Positions 16,909 to 26,330 of a stretch of DNA of 49,030 bases are shown piece after piece. The position numbers were made by a program, and so were the translations under genes. The notes under the pieces are model-generated. The model had not been told where the DNA came from and made no database searches. It saw only the letters and a program-made list of their open reading frames with translations. The first letter of the stretch is position 1, and each line of letters opens with the position of its first letter. The stretch comes from Cognaticolwellia aestuarii. Lineage in GTDB: Bacteria > Pseudomonadota > Gammaproteobacteria > Enterobacterales > Alteromonadaceae. The stretch covers positions 1 to 49,030 of the forward strand of contig NZ_MUZV01000019.1 in NCBI RefSeq assembly GCF_002000025.1. The letters run 5' to 3'.

Positions 16909-19900
16909 TAGCTTGGTTTGCAAAAAATCATGTGGCGGCAAACCTGTTGATGATCAGCATTTTGTTGGCGGGTATATTTTCAATAAAAAGCAGTATTCCG
17001 TTAGAAGTTTTCCCTTCATTTGAATCTGAAATCGTTAATGTCACTGTCGTATTGCGCGGCTCAACTCCTGAAGATGCAGAGCAAGGTGTTGCCATTCGAA
17101 TTGAAGAAGCCGTACAAGACTTGGAAGGTATTGAAAAAATTACCAGTACTTCAGTTGAAGGGGCTGCAACGGTTCGAATCGAAGCTGACTCATCAACGGA
17201 TGTTCGTGATTTACTTGCTGATATAAAAAGCCGTGTAGATGCGATTAATACTTTTCCAGTCGACGCAGAGAAGCCTGTTATTGCAATCGCTCAGCGAATT
17301 CGTGATGTGATCTCAGTTACCATTTCATCGGAATATGGTGAAAAAGAAATACGTGAATTTGCAGAGCAAGTTCGTGATGACTTGTTACGTATACCGCAGA
17401 TCACCCAAGTGTCGCTTGACGCTGTGCGTGACTATGAAATTAGTATTGACGTAAACCAAAGCAAACTTGAGCAATATCAGCTGACCCTTGCGGAAATCTC
17501 GACGGCTATTAGTAACAGCTCTGTCGATATTTCAGCCGGTAATGTGCGTACTGACGGTGGCGATGTCTTAGTTAGAAATATTGGCCAAGCTTATCGACGT
17601 GATGAATTTGAAAAAGTGGTGATCAAAACCAATACTGACGGCACCTTTTTATATTTAGAAGATATTGCGCAAGTAACTGATGGCTTCGAAGAAACACCTT
17701 TAAGGGCGCGCTTCAACGGTCAGCAAGGGGCATTGATTGATGTTTTCCGTATTGGAAATCAAAGCGCTATTGATGTCGCTGATGCGGTAAAAAACTATAT
17801 TGATGAACGTCAAGACACTTTACCACAAGGGTTTAAATTAAGTTACTGGGATGATAACTCTGAAATTGTTAAAAGCCGTCTAAATACTTTGATCACGAAT
17901 GCCTTGCAAGGGGGATTTTTGGTGTTGCTATTATTGACGCTATTTCTCCGTCCATCTATCGCATTTTGGGTATCAATTGGTATACCGGTGAGTTTCATGG
18001 GCGCGTTTATTGTTATGCCATTTTTTGATATTTCGATAAATATTATGAGCTTATTTGGCTTTATATTAGTGCTAGGTATTGTGGTAGATGATGCCATAGT
18101 CACCGGCGAAAATATTTACCGTCATAGCCAAACCGCATCTAGTGGTATTGAAGCGGCAATCAAAGGCACGGAAGAAGTCGCAACTCCCGTCACCTTTGGT
18201 ATTTTAACCACGGTTGCCGCATTTTTACCGTTAGCATTTATAGAAGGACAACGTGGCGCCTTATTTGCGCAAATACCCGTTATTGTTATTCCTGTTTTGT
18301 TGTTTAGTTTAATAGAATCTAAATTTGTTTTGCCTTCACATTTAAAGTCATTACGGCTACGAAGCGAAAGCACGAAACAATCAAGGTTTAGCGTTTGGCA
18401 ACAAGGTTTTGCTGATGGTTTTGAAAACGCTATTCTTAAATATTACAAACCCTTGTTAGCGATAGCGATCAGAAACCGATTAACCACTATCGCATTATTT
18501 GTCGGTGTGTTTATCTTAATCTTGGCATTTATTATGAGTGGTTGGACACGCTTTGTGTTTTTTCCTCGCATAGCGAGCGAAACTGCTCGTGGTGATATTA
18601 CCATGCCAGTTGGAACAAGTTTTGATGTGGTTGATTCTTACGTTGATAAAATGTCTAAAGCTGCTAAAACCTTACAAGATAAATACCGTGATGAAAACGG
18701 TGACAGTATTATCTTAAATACCTTAGCGATCACGAGCGACGCGAAAGGTCGTGTACGTTTTGAAATATTACCTGCAGATGAAAATGACAGTGGAATTGGT
18801 ACTGCACAATTAGTCAAAGAGTGGCGAGCGTTAATTGGTCCACTGCCTGGTGCTGAAAGCGTTACCTTTCGAGCCGAAATTGGCCGGGGTGGTGATCCAA
18901 TCGATATTCAACTTTCAGCGACAGACTTAAAAACATTGGAGAAAGTTGCTGAAGAGGTAAAAGCACGGATCCGTACTTATCCAACGGCATTTGAAATTGC
19001 TGACAGTTTATCTAACGGTAAAGAGGAATTACAAATTGAATTGACGGCGCAAGGCTATGCCATGGGAATGAGCAATGCATCGGTAACGCGACAAGTACGT
19101 GACGCTTACTTTGGCTCACAAATACAGCGTATTCAGCGTGGGCGTGATGATGTAAGAGTAATGTTGCGTTTTCCATTATCGGAGCGGCAGTCGATTTCAA
19201 AGCTCAATGATATGTTAATTAATACACCTACAGGTGGCAAAGTGCCGCTGTCACATGTAGCGACATTAAAACCGGGTAAAAGTGCATCAGCTATTAAACG
19301 TATTGATCGATATCGCACGGTTAATGTCACGGCTGATATTGATAAAAACACTACAAATATGACGATATTAAACGCCGATCTTAATCAATTTTTAACTGAA
19401 TTGATGAGTAAATATCCGGGAGTAACTTATAGCCTTGAAGGTGAGGCTCGAGAACAAGCAGACTCATTTAGCAGCCTTGCTTGGGGATTAGTGTTTGTAT
19501 TTTTTATTATTTATTGTTTATTGGCGATACCGTTTAAATCTTATATTCAACCGTTAATTGTGATGTCAGTGATCCCTTTTGGTGCTATTGGCGCAATTGT
19601 TGGTCACTGGATCATGGGGATGGATTTAACCATTATGAGCTTATTAGGCTTGATGGCTTTAATAGGAGTGGTGGTTAATGATAGTTTAGTTTTGGTTGAT
19701 TTTATTAATGCCAAAGTACGTTTAGGTGAGAAAGCCCATGATGCGGTATTAATGGCTGCGCAATCACGGTTTCGACCTGTTATGTTGACCTCATTAACAA
19801 CTTTTATTGGTTTAATGCCTTTATTATTTGAGAAGGCAACACAAGCACAGTTTTTAATACCTATGGCGGTTTCACTTGGTTTTGGCATTATATTCGCTAC

Positions 19901-20003
19901 GTTTATCACTTTAATACTTGTCCCAGTGAATTATTTATTGGTTGAAGATATGAAAAGGCTTACGTCGCGCGGTAAAGAAAAGTTAGTTCGACAGTTAACT
20001 TAA
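16905..20003 (+). CDS. RND-family efflux transporter (AcrB/MMPL superfamily)
   Basis: This 1032-residue inner-membrane proton antiporter has the expected duplicated architecture: helix 1 near residues 10-30, a large periplasmic loop, helices 2-6 around 330-455, then a second half with helices near 530 and 860-1020. The paired Asp residues of helix 4 that relay protons are present as VVDD (395-396). Conserved RND segments include GIPVSFMGAFIVMP, TFGILTTVAAFLPLAF and LTSLTTFIGLMPLLFE. The last two genes of this operon and their overlaps show one tripartite pump. Substrate is not predictable from sequence. The divergent features of the porter loops (DTLPQGFKLSYWDDN) suggest the clade of uncharacterised marine HAE1-like pumps, not AcrB itself. 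Confidence 0.94.
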   Translation: MIAWFAKNHVAANLLMISILLAGIFSIKSSIPLEVFPSFESEIVNVTVVLRGSTPEDAEQGVAIRIEEAVQDLEGIEKITSTSVEGAATVRIEADSSTDVRDLLADIKSRVDAINTFPVDAEKPVIAIAQRIRDVISVTISSEYGEKEIREFAEQVRDDLLRIPQITQVSLDAVRDYEISIDVNQSKLEQYQLTLAEISTAISNSSVDISAGNVRTDGGDVLVRNIGQAYRRDEFEKVVIKTNTDGTFLYLEDIAQVTDGFEETPLRARFNGQQGALIDVFRIGNQSAIDVADAVKNYIDERQDTLPQGFKLSYWDDNSEIVKSRLNTLITNALQGGFLVLLLLTLFLRPSIAFWVSIGIPVSFMGAFIVMPFFDISINIMSLFGFILVLGIVVDDAIVTGENIYRHSQTASSGIEAAIKGTEEVATPVTFGILTTVAAFLPLAFIEGQRGALFAQIPVIVIPVLLFSLIESKFVLPSHLKSLRLRSESTKQSRFSVWQQGFADGFENAILKYYKPLLAIAIRNRLTTIALFVGVFILILAFIMSGWTRFVFFPRIASETARGDITMPVGTSFDVVDSYVDKMSKAAKTLQDKYRDENGDSIILNTLAITSDAKGRVRFEILPADENDSGIGTAQLVKEWRALIGPLPGAESVTFRAEIGRGGDPIDIQLSATDLKTLEKVAEEVKARIRTYPTAFEIADSLSNGKEELQIELTAQGYAMGMSNASVTRQVRDAYFGSQIQRIQRGRDDVRVMLRFPLSERQSISKLNDMLINTPTGGKVPLSHVATLKPGKSASAIKRIDRYRTVNVTADIDKNTTNMTILNADLNQFLTELMSKYPGVTYSLEGEAREQADSFSSLAWGLVFVFFIIYCLLAIPFKSYIQPLIVMSVIPFGAIGAIVGHWIMGMDLTIMSLLGLMALIGVVVNDSLVLVDFINAKVRLGEKAHDAVLMAAQSRFRPVMLTSLTTFIGLMPLLFEKATQAQFLIPMAVSLGFGIIFATFITLILVPVNYLLVEDMKRLTSRGKEKLVRQLT

Positions 20004-20034
20004 CTTATGGCTAGCTTTCGATAACGCACAGAGT

Positions 20035-20070
20035 TTAAGCGAGTGACATTTTACATTGTCATTCGCTTAA
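20035..20070 (+). terminator. Hairpin after the RND efflux operon
   Basis: Arms ttaagcgagtgaca (20035-20048) and tgtcattcgcttaa (20057-20070) pair with one G-U over an 8-nt loop. No T-tract follows, so this may be an RNA-stabilising hairpin or a weak terminator between the pump and the HIT gene. Confidence 0.5.
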
Positions 20071-20119
20071 CAATCGTTAAACTATCAATTAAATACAATC
20101 AAAATATAAGGCAAAAAAA

Positions 20120-20488
20120 ATGGCAGATAATCACGCGCCAGAAGAAACCATATTTTCCAAAATTATTCGCCAAGAAATTCCAGCACCGTTACTTTTTCAA
20201 GATGAGCTTGTTACTGCATTTCGTGATATCACCCCGCAAGCGAAGAGCCACATTTTAATTGTACCCAACAAACTTATACCAACGGTTAATGATATCGAGA
20301 CAGAAGACGAATTAACGATTGGCCGGATGTTTACCGTCGCAAAGAAATTGGCAAAAGAAGAGGGAATAGCTGAAGATGGTTATCGTTTGATCATGAACTG
20401 TAGAGAGCATGGCGGCCAAGAAATTTATCATATCCATATGCATTTAGTTGGCGGACAACCATTAGGGCGTATGCTAGCACCGAAGTAA
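20120..20488 (+). CDS. hinT: HIT-family purine nucleotide phosphoramidase (HinT-like)
   Basis: This 122-residue histidine-triad hydrolase has the active-site motif HIHMHLVGG near the C-terminus. The N-terminus ([21 protein letters not shown]) and the [15 protein letters not shown] segment are typical of bacterial HinT/YcfF. Such enzymes hydrolyse adenosine 5'-phosphoramidates and act on aminoacyl-adenylates. The start is ATG at 20120 with AAGG upstream. It appears to be a single gene between the efflux operon and the riboswitch. Confidence 0.94.
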   Translation: MADNHAPEETIFSKIIRQEIPAPLLFQDELVTAFRDITPQAKSHILIVPNKLIPTVNDIETEDELTIGRMFTVAKKLAKEEGIAEDGYRLIMNCREHGGQEIYHIHMHLVGGQPLGRMLAPK

Positions 20489-20611
20489 ACTTGCATGTAA
20501 CACGGTGATTTAATGCTAAAGTAATTAAGTCAAGATAATCCAATCTAACTTATACCGTAAAATTAAGCTTTTCCACTGTACATTTAAATAAATATTGTTA
20601 GTATGCACACC

Positions 20612-20710
20612 GAACCAAGGGGTGCCTTGAAATCGTTAATGATTTTGATGGCTGAGATGCGAAGCGAACCCTTAGAACCTGAACCGGATAGTACCGGCGT
20701 AGGAATGGTT
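20612..20710 (+). promoter_or_regulatory. TPP (thiamine pyrophosphate) riboswitch
   Basis: The conserved thi-box is clear: ggggtgcc (20619-20626), ctgagatgcgaagc (20652-20665), acccttagaacctg (20668-20681) and the ccggatagtaccgg hairpin followed by cgtaggaatggt. The closing P1 stem pairs aacca (20613-20617) with tggtt (20706-20710). Spacing and order of the TPP-sensing and pyrimidine-sensing arms match the family. It lies 147 bp upstream of the TonB receptor ATG, so excess TPP should repress the transport operon that follows. Confidence 0.96.
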
Positions 20711-20729
20711 ACGCTAATCGCCTTCCATT

Positions 20730-20786
20730 CTGTATCATTACATTTTACTGTTAGCTTGTGCGACAGCTATGATGATACAGTTTGTT
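20730..20786 (+). promoter_or_regulatory. Possible riboswitch expression platform
   Basis: Arms ctgtatcat (20730-20738) and atgatacag (20772-20780) are perfectly complementary and are followed by tttgtt. The enclosed sequence has a smaller agct/agct stem. It could act as a TPP-dependent terminator. The T-run is short, so control of translation by folding further downstream is an alternative. Confidence 0.5.
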
Positions 20787-20857
20787 AACGAACAGCTCTC
20801 TAACTTCCCACATGCCGGATCCCATAACGACTTCTTAATCGAATCTATGAGATCATA

Positions 20858-22993
20858 ATGAATATTTGTAAATCTGCCTTATCAATTGCCATAACCACTG
20901 CTTTATGCTCTTTGCCAAATTTATCTCAGGCTAATACATCTGATGATATTGAACATATCACTGTCACCTCGAGCTTCAAAAAACAATCGCTAGCGCAAGT
21001 ACCCACGAGCGTTGCTGTTATTGATCAACAACAAATTAATGATCAAGCCATTCAGCACTTTGAAGAGTTAATTACAGGTGTCGCAAACTTAAATTTCTCT
21101 GGTGGTACTTCACGGCCTAAATACCTGCAAATAAGGGGAGTTGGTGAGCGTTCAGAATATCGTGGTGCTCCAAATGCTTCAGTGGGCTTTATTGTTGATG
21201 ATATAAACCTTTCAGGTTTAGGCATGGCGGCTTCTATGTATGATGTTCAACAAGTTGAAGTGTTGAGAGGTCCACAAGGCGCGCGTTTTGGTGCTAATGC
21301 ACTCGCAGGATTAGTGTATATCAAATCAAACGATCCAAGCCAAACACCCGAGCATGGCTTTAAGGCGACGGTTGGAAATGACGATTTATTTACCCTTGCC
21401 GGTTATAGCTCAGGGGCTATTAGTGATGCTCTCAGCTATCGTGTATCGCTAGAGCAACATCAACAAAATGGCTACCGTGATAATATCTACCTCGGTCAAG
21501 ATGATACCAATGCTATTGACGAGTTTTCAGGTAAATTTAAACTGCGTTACCTGGCAAATGACGATTTAACAATCGACTTAACTTACCTTTTTGCCGATAA
21601 CGATAATGGCTTTGATGCTTGGACATTAGATAATAATGGTTTTGACACCTTAACTGATGATCCAGGTAAAGATACGCAAAAATCACACGGTACGGCATTA
21701 AAATTTAGCTATCAAGGTTTTGCGTTTGCGACTTTTGAAGCCATTGGTAGCTATACCACAACTAACCATCAACATGCCTATGACGGTGACTGGGCAAATG
21801 ATGAATACTGGGCCAGTAAATCATGTGCTGACGATGATGCTATTGTACCTTGTGATTACAACTATTTATGGGATAAAAAAGCTGAAAGGGATGTTTGGTC
21901 ACAAGAGTTTCGATTAATTTCTAACGAATCATCTCGTATCTTTGATAATACAACCGCATGGTTAGTAGGTAGCTATCTTAGTGAGCTCGATGAGAGCAAT
22001 GATTTAGACTCATCATATAATGGTTGGCCTGATGAAGTGTTAACATCTGAGTACACGGCTAACAACTACGCCATTTTTACCCAATTAGACAGTGTTTTAG
22101 CCTATGGTCACCAAGTTTCTTTTGGTCTACGTGTAGAAAGGCGCTCAGTAGAATATACCGACAGTATTGGTGATGAATTTGATCCGTCGGAAACCATGTG
22201 GGGCGGACATATTGCATTAAGTAAAGCCATCAACAGTCAGCATTCTGCCTACGTTCGTTTAGCGAAAGGTTATAAAGCGGGCGGATTTAATATGGGATTG
22301 CCTGAACCGTTACGCCAATATAAAGAATTTGATACTGAAACATTGATCAACTACGAGTTGGGATTGCAGTCGAGCTTATTAGATAATACATTAAACACTC
22401 GCTTAGCGTTATTTTATATGGACCGTAAAGATCAACAAGTTAACGCGTCTCAACAAAACCCTGATAAGCCACAGCAATTTACTATCTATACTGCAAATGC
22501 TACTAGTTCAAACAGTTATGGTTTAGAGCTTGAATTGAACTATCAAGTCACTAATAATTTAACCATTGACTCAACGGTGGGTTATTTAAACGCCAGTTAT
22601 GACAATTATGCTTATATGGATAAATACGGAAGTTCTATTGATATTTCAGGCCGTGAATTGGCACATGCGCCAAACTATACTTTTAGCTTAGGGGCAACAT
22701 ATCGCAATGATGACGGTTTGATGGCCAATTTTCAGTGGTCAGGTAAGGACGATTTTTATTTTTCTGATAGCCATAGCGAAAAATCAACAAGCTCAAACTT
22801 GTTGAACGCGAAAGTAGGCTATGAGTTTGCTGATTGGTCAGTTTCACTTTGGGCGAGAAACCTAACAGATGAAAAAGTGGCTACCCGTGGCTTTTTCTTT
22901 GGTAATGAACCCGATCTAGACTGGCAAGCCAAGAAGTATGTTCGCTACGGAGCACCGAGACAAGTAGGACTAACGGTCGATTATAATTTCTAA
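20858..22993 (+). CDS. TonB-dependent receptor, probable thiamine (or precursor) importer
   Basis: This 711-residue outer-membrane receptor has a signal peptide (cleavage near SQANTSDD). A TonB-box-like HITVTS segment follows, then a plug domain at about 35-155 (VPTSVAVIDQQQIN, QIRGVGERSEYRG, VEVLRGPQGARFGANALAGLV) and a 22-strand-type barrel ending in a terminal Phe (TVDYNF). The TPP riboswitch upstream and the thiamine-type transport and kinase genes downstream indicate that it imports thiamine or a thiamine-like compound across the outer membrane. The family call is sure, the ligand is inferred from regulation. A terminator-like hairpin follows its stop at 23020. Confidence 0.93.
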   Translation: MNICKSALSIAITTALCSLPNLSQANTSDDIEHITVTSSFKKQSLAQVPTSVAVIDQQQINDQAIQHFEELITGVANLNFSGGTSRPKYLQIRGVGERSEYRGAPNASVGFIVDDINLSGLGMAASMYDVQQVEVLRGPQGARFGANALAGLVYIKSNDPSQTPEHGFKATVGNDDLFTLAGYSSGAISDALSYRVSLEQHQQNGYRDNIYLGQDDTNAIDEFSGKFKLRYLANDDLTIDLTYLFADNDNGFDAWTLDNNGFDTLTDDPGKDTQKSHGTALKFSYQGFAFATFEAIGSYTTTNHQHAYDGDWANDEYWASKSCADDDAIVPCDYNYLWDKKAERDVWSQEFRLISNESSRIFDNTTAWLVGSYLSELDESNDLDSSYNGWPDEVLTSEYTANNYAIFTQLDSVLAYGHQVSFGLRVERRSVEYTDSIGDEFDPSETMWGGHIALSKAINSQHSAYVRLAKGYKAGGFNMGLPEPLRQYKEFDTETLINYELGLQSSLLDNTLNTRLALFYMDRKDQQVNASQQNPDKPQQFTIYTANATSSNSYGLELELNYQVTNNLTIDSTVGYLNASYDNYAYMDKYGSSIDISGRELAHAPNYTFSLGATYRNDDGLMANFQWSGKDDFYFSDSHSEKSTSSNLLNAKVGYEFADWSVSLWARNLTDEKVATRGFFFGNEPDLDWQAKKYVRYGAPRQVGLTVDYNF

Positions 22994-23019
22994 TTTGCCT
23001 ACAAATTAGATGAAATACG

Positions 23020-23056
23020 GCCTTGTTGACAGTAAATACTCAACAAGGCTTGTTAA
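23020..23056 (+). terminator. Intra-operon hairpin after TonB receptor
   Basis: Arms gccttgttga (23020-23029) and tcaacaaggc (23040-23049) pair perfectly over a 10-nt loop and are followed by ttgttaattt. It probably acts as a partial terminator or mRNA-stabiliser that separates high receptor expression from lower expression of the inner-membrane genes. It also rules out a translation start at 23010 for the next gene. Confidence 0.65.
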
Positions 23057-23087
23057 TTTAACCAAATCATTGGAAATAAATAGCCAT

Positions 23088-23354
23088 ATGAAAATCTCTA
23101 TTGAAATTAGTTTGTATCCATTAGCTGAAGAAAAGTTTAAAACTGAAATTTGGTCGTTTATTAAACGCTTACGATTAGTTGAAGGCTTAGATGTGGTCAC
23201 TAATGGGATGAGTACACAAGTTTTTGGCGATTATGACTTAGCGACTAGTCATGTCATGGCTGAAATTAAACACGTACATCAAACCTTAAATGCGGCGGTA
23301 TTTGTTTGTAAATTTATTGGCGGTGATCGCTCAGTTGTTGAAGCCGAATCATAA
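23088..23354 (+). CDS. Thiamine-binding protein-like (YkoF/MTH1187 family)
   Basis: This small protein of 88 residues starts at ATG 23088 (MKISIEISLYPLAEEKFKTE). The frame opens further upstream at 23010, but that part overlaps a hairpin and has no family resemblance. The ISLYPL start, the EGLDVVTNGMSTQVFGDYD core and the VCKFIGGDR end are typical of the ferredoxin-like fold shared by YkoF and MTH1187/UPF0045 proteins. Some members of this family bind thiamine or its pyrimidine moiety. It has no signal peptide, so it should be cytosolic. It ends in TAATG overlapping the PnuT-like gene, and a role as a thiamine carrier or sensor for that transporter is inferred. Confidence 0.8.
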   Translation: MKISIEISLYPLAEEKFKTEIWSFIKRLRLVEGLDVVTNGMSTQVFGDYDLATSHVMAEIKHVHQTLNAAVFVCKFIGGDRSVVEAES

Positions 23355-24025
23355 TGGCTAATTTCGCCAGTGCAGCCAGTGAAATAATGACTTATTTTAC
23401 TACGTTACCCGCATTAGAGTTGATTGCTGTTGCCGCATCTTTGTTGTACGTTCTGTTAGCCGCAAAAGGTAATATCTGGTGTTGGCCTGCCGCTATATTG
23501 AGTACAGTCTTGTACACAGTAATTTTTTATGACGTCTATTTATGGATGGATAGCGCACTGCAATTGTATTATCTATTGATGGCCGTTTATGGTTGGTTTT
23601 GCTGGCAGAAAAACACCCAGAGTAAAAGTACAGCCGCTAAAGTACTCCTTTATAGTCAATGGTCGCTGCAACGTCATAGTATAGCAATTCTGGTACTAAC
23701 TTTATTGTCGATAATGCTTGGTTGGTTAATGGCAACCTATACACCAACACATTTTCCTTATCTTGATAGTGCAACAACGGTTTTTGCGGTATTTGCTACT
23801 TATTTAGTGACCCAAAAAGTACTAGAAAATTGGTTATATTTTATTGTCATAGATTTTGTTTCAATTTATCTTTATATCGAAAAGTCATTGATTCCTACCG
23901 CGGCACTGTTTGCTGCTTATGTTGTTTTAGCCAGTTATGGTTATTGGCAATGGCGTAAAAAATATAAAGAACAATTAAATCAGAATACTACTGAGCTTTA
24001 TCGTCATCAGTCCGTAACCGGATAA
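23354..24025 (+). CDS. pnuT: PnuC-family vitamin transporter, probably thiamine-specific PnuT
   Basis: This 223-residue membrane protein has about seven hydrophobic helices. The PnuC-family signature GNIWCWPAAILSTVLY is in the first third, and MAVYGWFCWQ and the late helix-rich repeat follow. PnuC proteins carry nicotinamide riboside, and members controlled by TPP riboswitches are called PnuT and carry thiamine by facilitated diffusion with trapping by phosphorylation. Its place behind the TPP riboswitch, directly coupled to a YkoF-like protein and followed by an APH-type kinase, supports the PnuT assignment. The gene starts within the TAATG of its neighbour. Confidence 0.9.
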   Translation: MANFASAASEIMTYFTTLPALELIAVAASLLYVLLAAKGNIWCWPAAILSTVLYTVIFYDVYLWMDSALQLYYLLMAVYGWFCWQKNTQSKSTAAKVLLYSQWSLQRHSIAILVLTLLSIMLGWLMATYTPTHFPYLDSATTVFAVFATYLVTQKVLENWLYFIVIDFVSIYLYIEKSLIPTAALFAAYVVLASYGYWQWRKKYKEQLNQNTTELYRHQSVTG

Positions 24026-24069
24026 AGCGCTATTACTGTAATATTTAATCAACGTTTAAAGGAGCATTT

Positions 24070-25170
24070 TTGAGCCTAGATCATGCAAGAATAATGTCAT
24101 TAGGCAACAAACATAAAGAGCTGGCAATAGCGCTATGCCAGTTGCCTTGTTTTAATTCACTAACCGTGAGCAATATTCGAGTGATTGAAGCGGGTTTAAG
24201 CCAAACTTGTTTTGAAGTTGATACCGCAAAACAGCGTTATTTTGCCAAGTATATTGCAGATAACTATGCTGAAGTGACTGCCAGTGAATTAGCTTCAGGC
24301 TATGGCATATCACCGAAAGTGCTTTACGCAGGTAAACATTGGCTAATAACCGAATTTATAGCCGCTCAAGGACTGCAACAAGTAGACTTAGCAAAAAATA
24401 AAAAGATAACACAGACACTCAATTTGTTAATGCAATGTCATCAAATTGATATAGGGCATGTGCAAGTAAGTCAGTTTATCGCTAGCGAAAAAAACAATGC
24501 AGCAGAAGCTGAGCGACTTAAGCCAATGAAAGGGCAACAAGTCGCGTTATCGACTTTACCAGTGCTTAATATTTTTGCTGTTATCAATGCTTTAATACAG
24601 CAGCTTAATCTTAGCCATTTGCAAAATCAGCAAATGACACAGTTATCTGAACACTTACAGCAAAACTTGCGGCATATTCTTGATGAGCAATCAACTGATA
24701 TTACACAAGTATTTTGTCATGGAGATGCGAATTTTAGTAATGTGTTGATTGCTAACAATGGCCTGTTATCGCTAAATAATGATGATTGTTTCTTAGTAGA
24801 TTTTGAGTGTGCTTGTATCGCACCTGCTGAATATGACCTAGCCATGATGATGGCTGTTAACGGTATTGAAGCGAATAAAATTCGGAAAATTTGTCAAGAT
24901 TATTTACGCTGTCTAGGTCGGTTTAAAAAGCAAAATAATTGCAGTGAAACTGTAGAAAATTCCAGCGTTAACGCGATAGATTCTGTGTATTTATCTATAG
25001 ACTTGGTTACGCGTTACTATGAAATATCTATTTTAATCAATTGCTTGTGGTATTTTGTTGAATATCAAGCCAGAAAGCAACTAGATTACAAAAACTTGGC
25101 ACTTGAACAGCTGCAACTACTTGCTCAGCGCTACCCTGAGTTACATAATCTCGTACTCGAAATGAGATAA
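24070..25170 (+). CDS. APH-fold small-molecule kinase, probable thiamine kinase (ThiK-like)
   Basis: This 366-residue protein begins at TTG 24070, 5 nt after a strong AAAGGAG. The aminoglycoside phosphotransferase/choline kinase fold shows in the nucleotide-binding beta sheet (FEVDTAKQRYFAKYIADNYAEVTASEL), catalytic loop FCHGDANFSNVLI (His near 217) and the metal-binding DFE in FLVDFECACIAPAEYDLAMM. ThiK/LicA-like proteins phosphorylate thiamine to thiamine monophosphate. After a PnuT transporter, such a kinase would trap imported thiamine. It lies 44 bp after pnuT and closes the operon. The reaction is inferred from context, because APH-fold kinases vary widely in substrate. Confidence 0.85.
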   Translation: MSLDHARIMSLGNKHKELAIALCQLPCFNSLTVSNIRVIEAGLSQTCFEVDTAKQRYFAKYIADNYAEVTASELASGYGISPKVLYAGKHWLITEFIAAQGLQQVDLAKNKKITQTLNLLMQCHQIDIGHVQVSQFIASEKNNAAEAERLKPMKGQQVALSTLPVLNIFAVINALIQQLNLSHLQNQQMTQLSEHLQQNLRHILDEQSTDITQVFCHGDANFSNVLIANNGLLSLNNDDCFLVDFECACIAPAEYDLAMMMAVNGIEANKIRKICQDYLRCLGRFKKQNNCSETVENSSVNAIDSVYLSIDLVTRYYEISILINCLWYFVEYQARKQLDYKNLALEQLQLLAQRYPELHNLVLEMR

Positions 25171-25256
25171 GGTGTCTAGATCCTACGATTAGTGGTAGTG
25201 CTAGAATAGCGTGCTTAGCGCATAATTAACCTAAGGTTATTAAACGGTTATATTGT

Positions 25257-26330
25257 GTGAATTGGAAAGAGTTTGTTGAAAACAGAAATCGCTTATTTTG
25301 GTTGGTGCATACCGCTGGCTGGTGTGGTTTTGCCTTAGTCCATTACTTAGGTTCTTTGCTGCACGATTTACGTGATATTTTTCTGGTCATCATTTTATTA
25401 AATGCCTATGCCGGTTGGTTGTTTACCGCACCATTAAGATATATTTACCGTCGAATTTGGAATTTTACCCCGTTAAAAATTGCACTTGTTGTTATTTTAA
25501 CTTCATATTTCACGGGCGTATTGTGGCAAGTAGTAAAAAATATTAATTACTGGGAAATTTATAAACATGGCTACCGGCCTGATTTCTGGTTGTACTATAC
25601 AAAAAATAGTTTGCTATCATTTTTCATCATTTTAAGTTGGAGTGGCTTGTATTTTGGTACTAAGTATTACCAAATGCTGCAAAAAGAAAAACAAAACGTG
25701 TTGCGTGCCAATACCGTTGCTCATCAGGCGCAGCTAAAAATGTTGCGCTATCAGCTTAATCCACACTTTTTATTTAATACCTTAAATGCTATTTCTACTT
25801 TGATTTTGGTTAAAGAGAATAAAACTGCGAACGCTATGGTAACTAAACTAAGCGAATTTTTACGTTACTCTTTAGATAAAGATCCAATGAAACGTGTATC
25901 TCTAAATAGTGAGCTACAGGCATTACGACTTTATTTAGATATTGAACAAGTTCGCTTTGAAGAGCGTCTTCAAGTCAATTTTGATATTGCTGGCGATTGT
26001 AAATTGGCATTAGTGCCAAGCATGATATTGCAGCCGTTGGCAGAAAATGCCATTAAGCATGCTGTAGCCGTTCAAGAACAAGGCGGAGAAATAAAGGTTT
26101 CTGTTTATCGTTTTGCCAATGATTTACTGATTGAATTATCAGATAATGGCCCTGGCGCAGAAATTAAAAATGGTAACTTATTTCGTGAGAATGGTGTCGG
26201 TTTAGTTAATACCCGTGAGCGGCTACAAGCATTATATCAGAATGATTTTTCTTTAGTGGTTGCCAACAATATACCAACTGGTGTTAAAATCAGTATACGA
26301 ATTCCCTATGAAGTTGGCCATCAAGTATGA
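25257..26330 (+). CDS. LytS/AlgZ-type sensor histidine kinase
   Basis: This 357-residue protein starts at GTG 25257. Four hydrophobic helices cover about residues 12-135 (LVHTAGWCGFALVHYLG, IFLVIILLNAYAGWLF, KIALVVILTSYFTG, FFIILSWSGLYFG). A coiled-coil linker leads to the His-kinase motif YQLNPHFLFNTLNAIS with phospho-acceptor His170. A HATPase domain with N-box LAENAIKHAV and DNGPG/GVGLVNTRERL glycine boxes completes it. It overlaps the response-regulator gene by 4 bp, so the two form one module. The lack of a periplasmic domain suggests sensing in or at the membrane. Target genes and signal are not visible. It is separated from the thiamine operon by 86 bp. Confidence 0.93.
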   Translation: MNWKEFVENRNRLFWLVHTAGWCGFALVHYLGSLLHDLRDIFLVIILLNAYAGWLFTAPLRYIYRRIWNFTPLKIALVVILTSYFTGVLWQVVKNINYWEIYKHGYRPDFWLYYTKNSLLSFFIILSWSGLYFGTKYYQMLQKEKQNVLRANTVAHQAQLKMLRYQLNPHFLFNTLNAISTLILVKENKTANAMVTKLSEFLRYSLDKDPMKRVSLNSELQALRLYLDIEQVRFEERLQVNFDIAGDCKLALVPSMILQPLAENAIKHAVAVQEQGGEIKVSVYRFANDLLIELSDNGPGAEIKNGNLFRENGVGLVNTRERLQALYQNDFSLVVANNIPTGVKISIRIPYEVGHQV

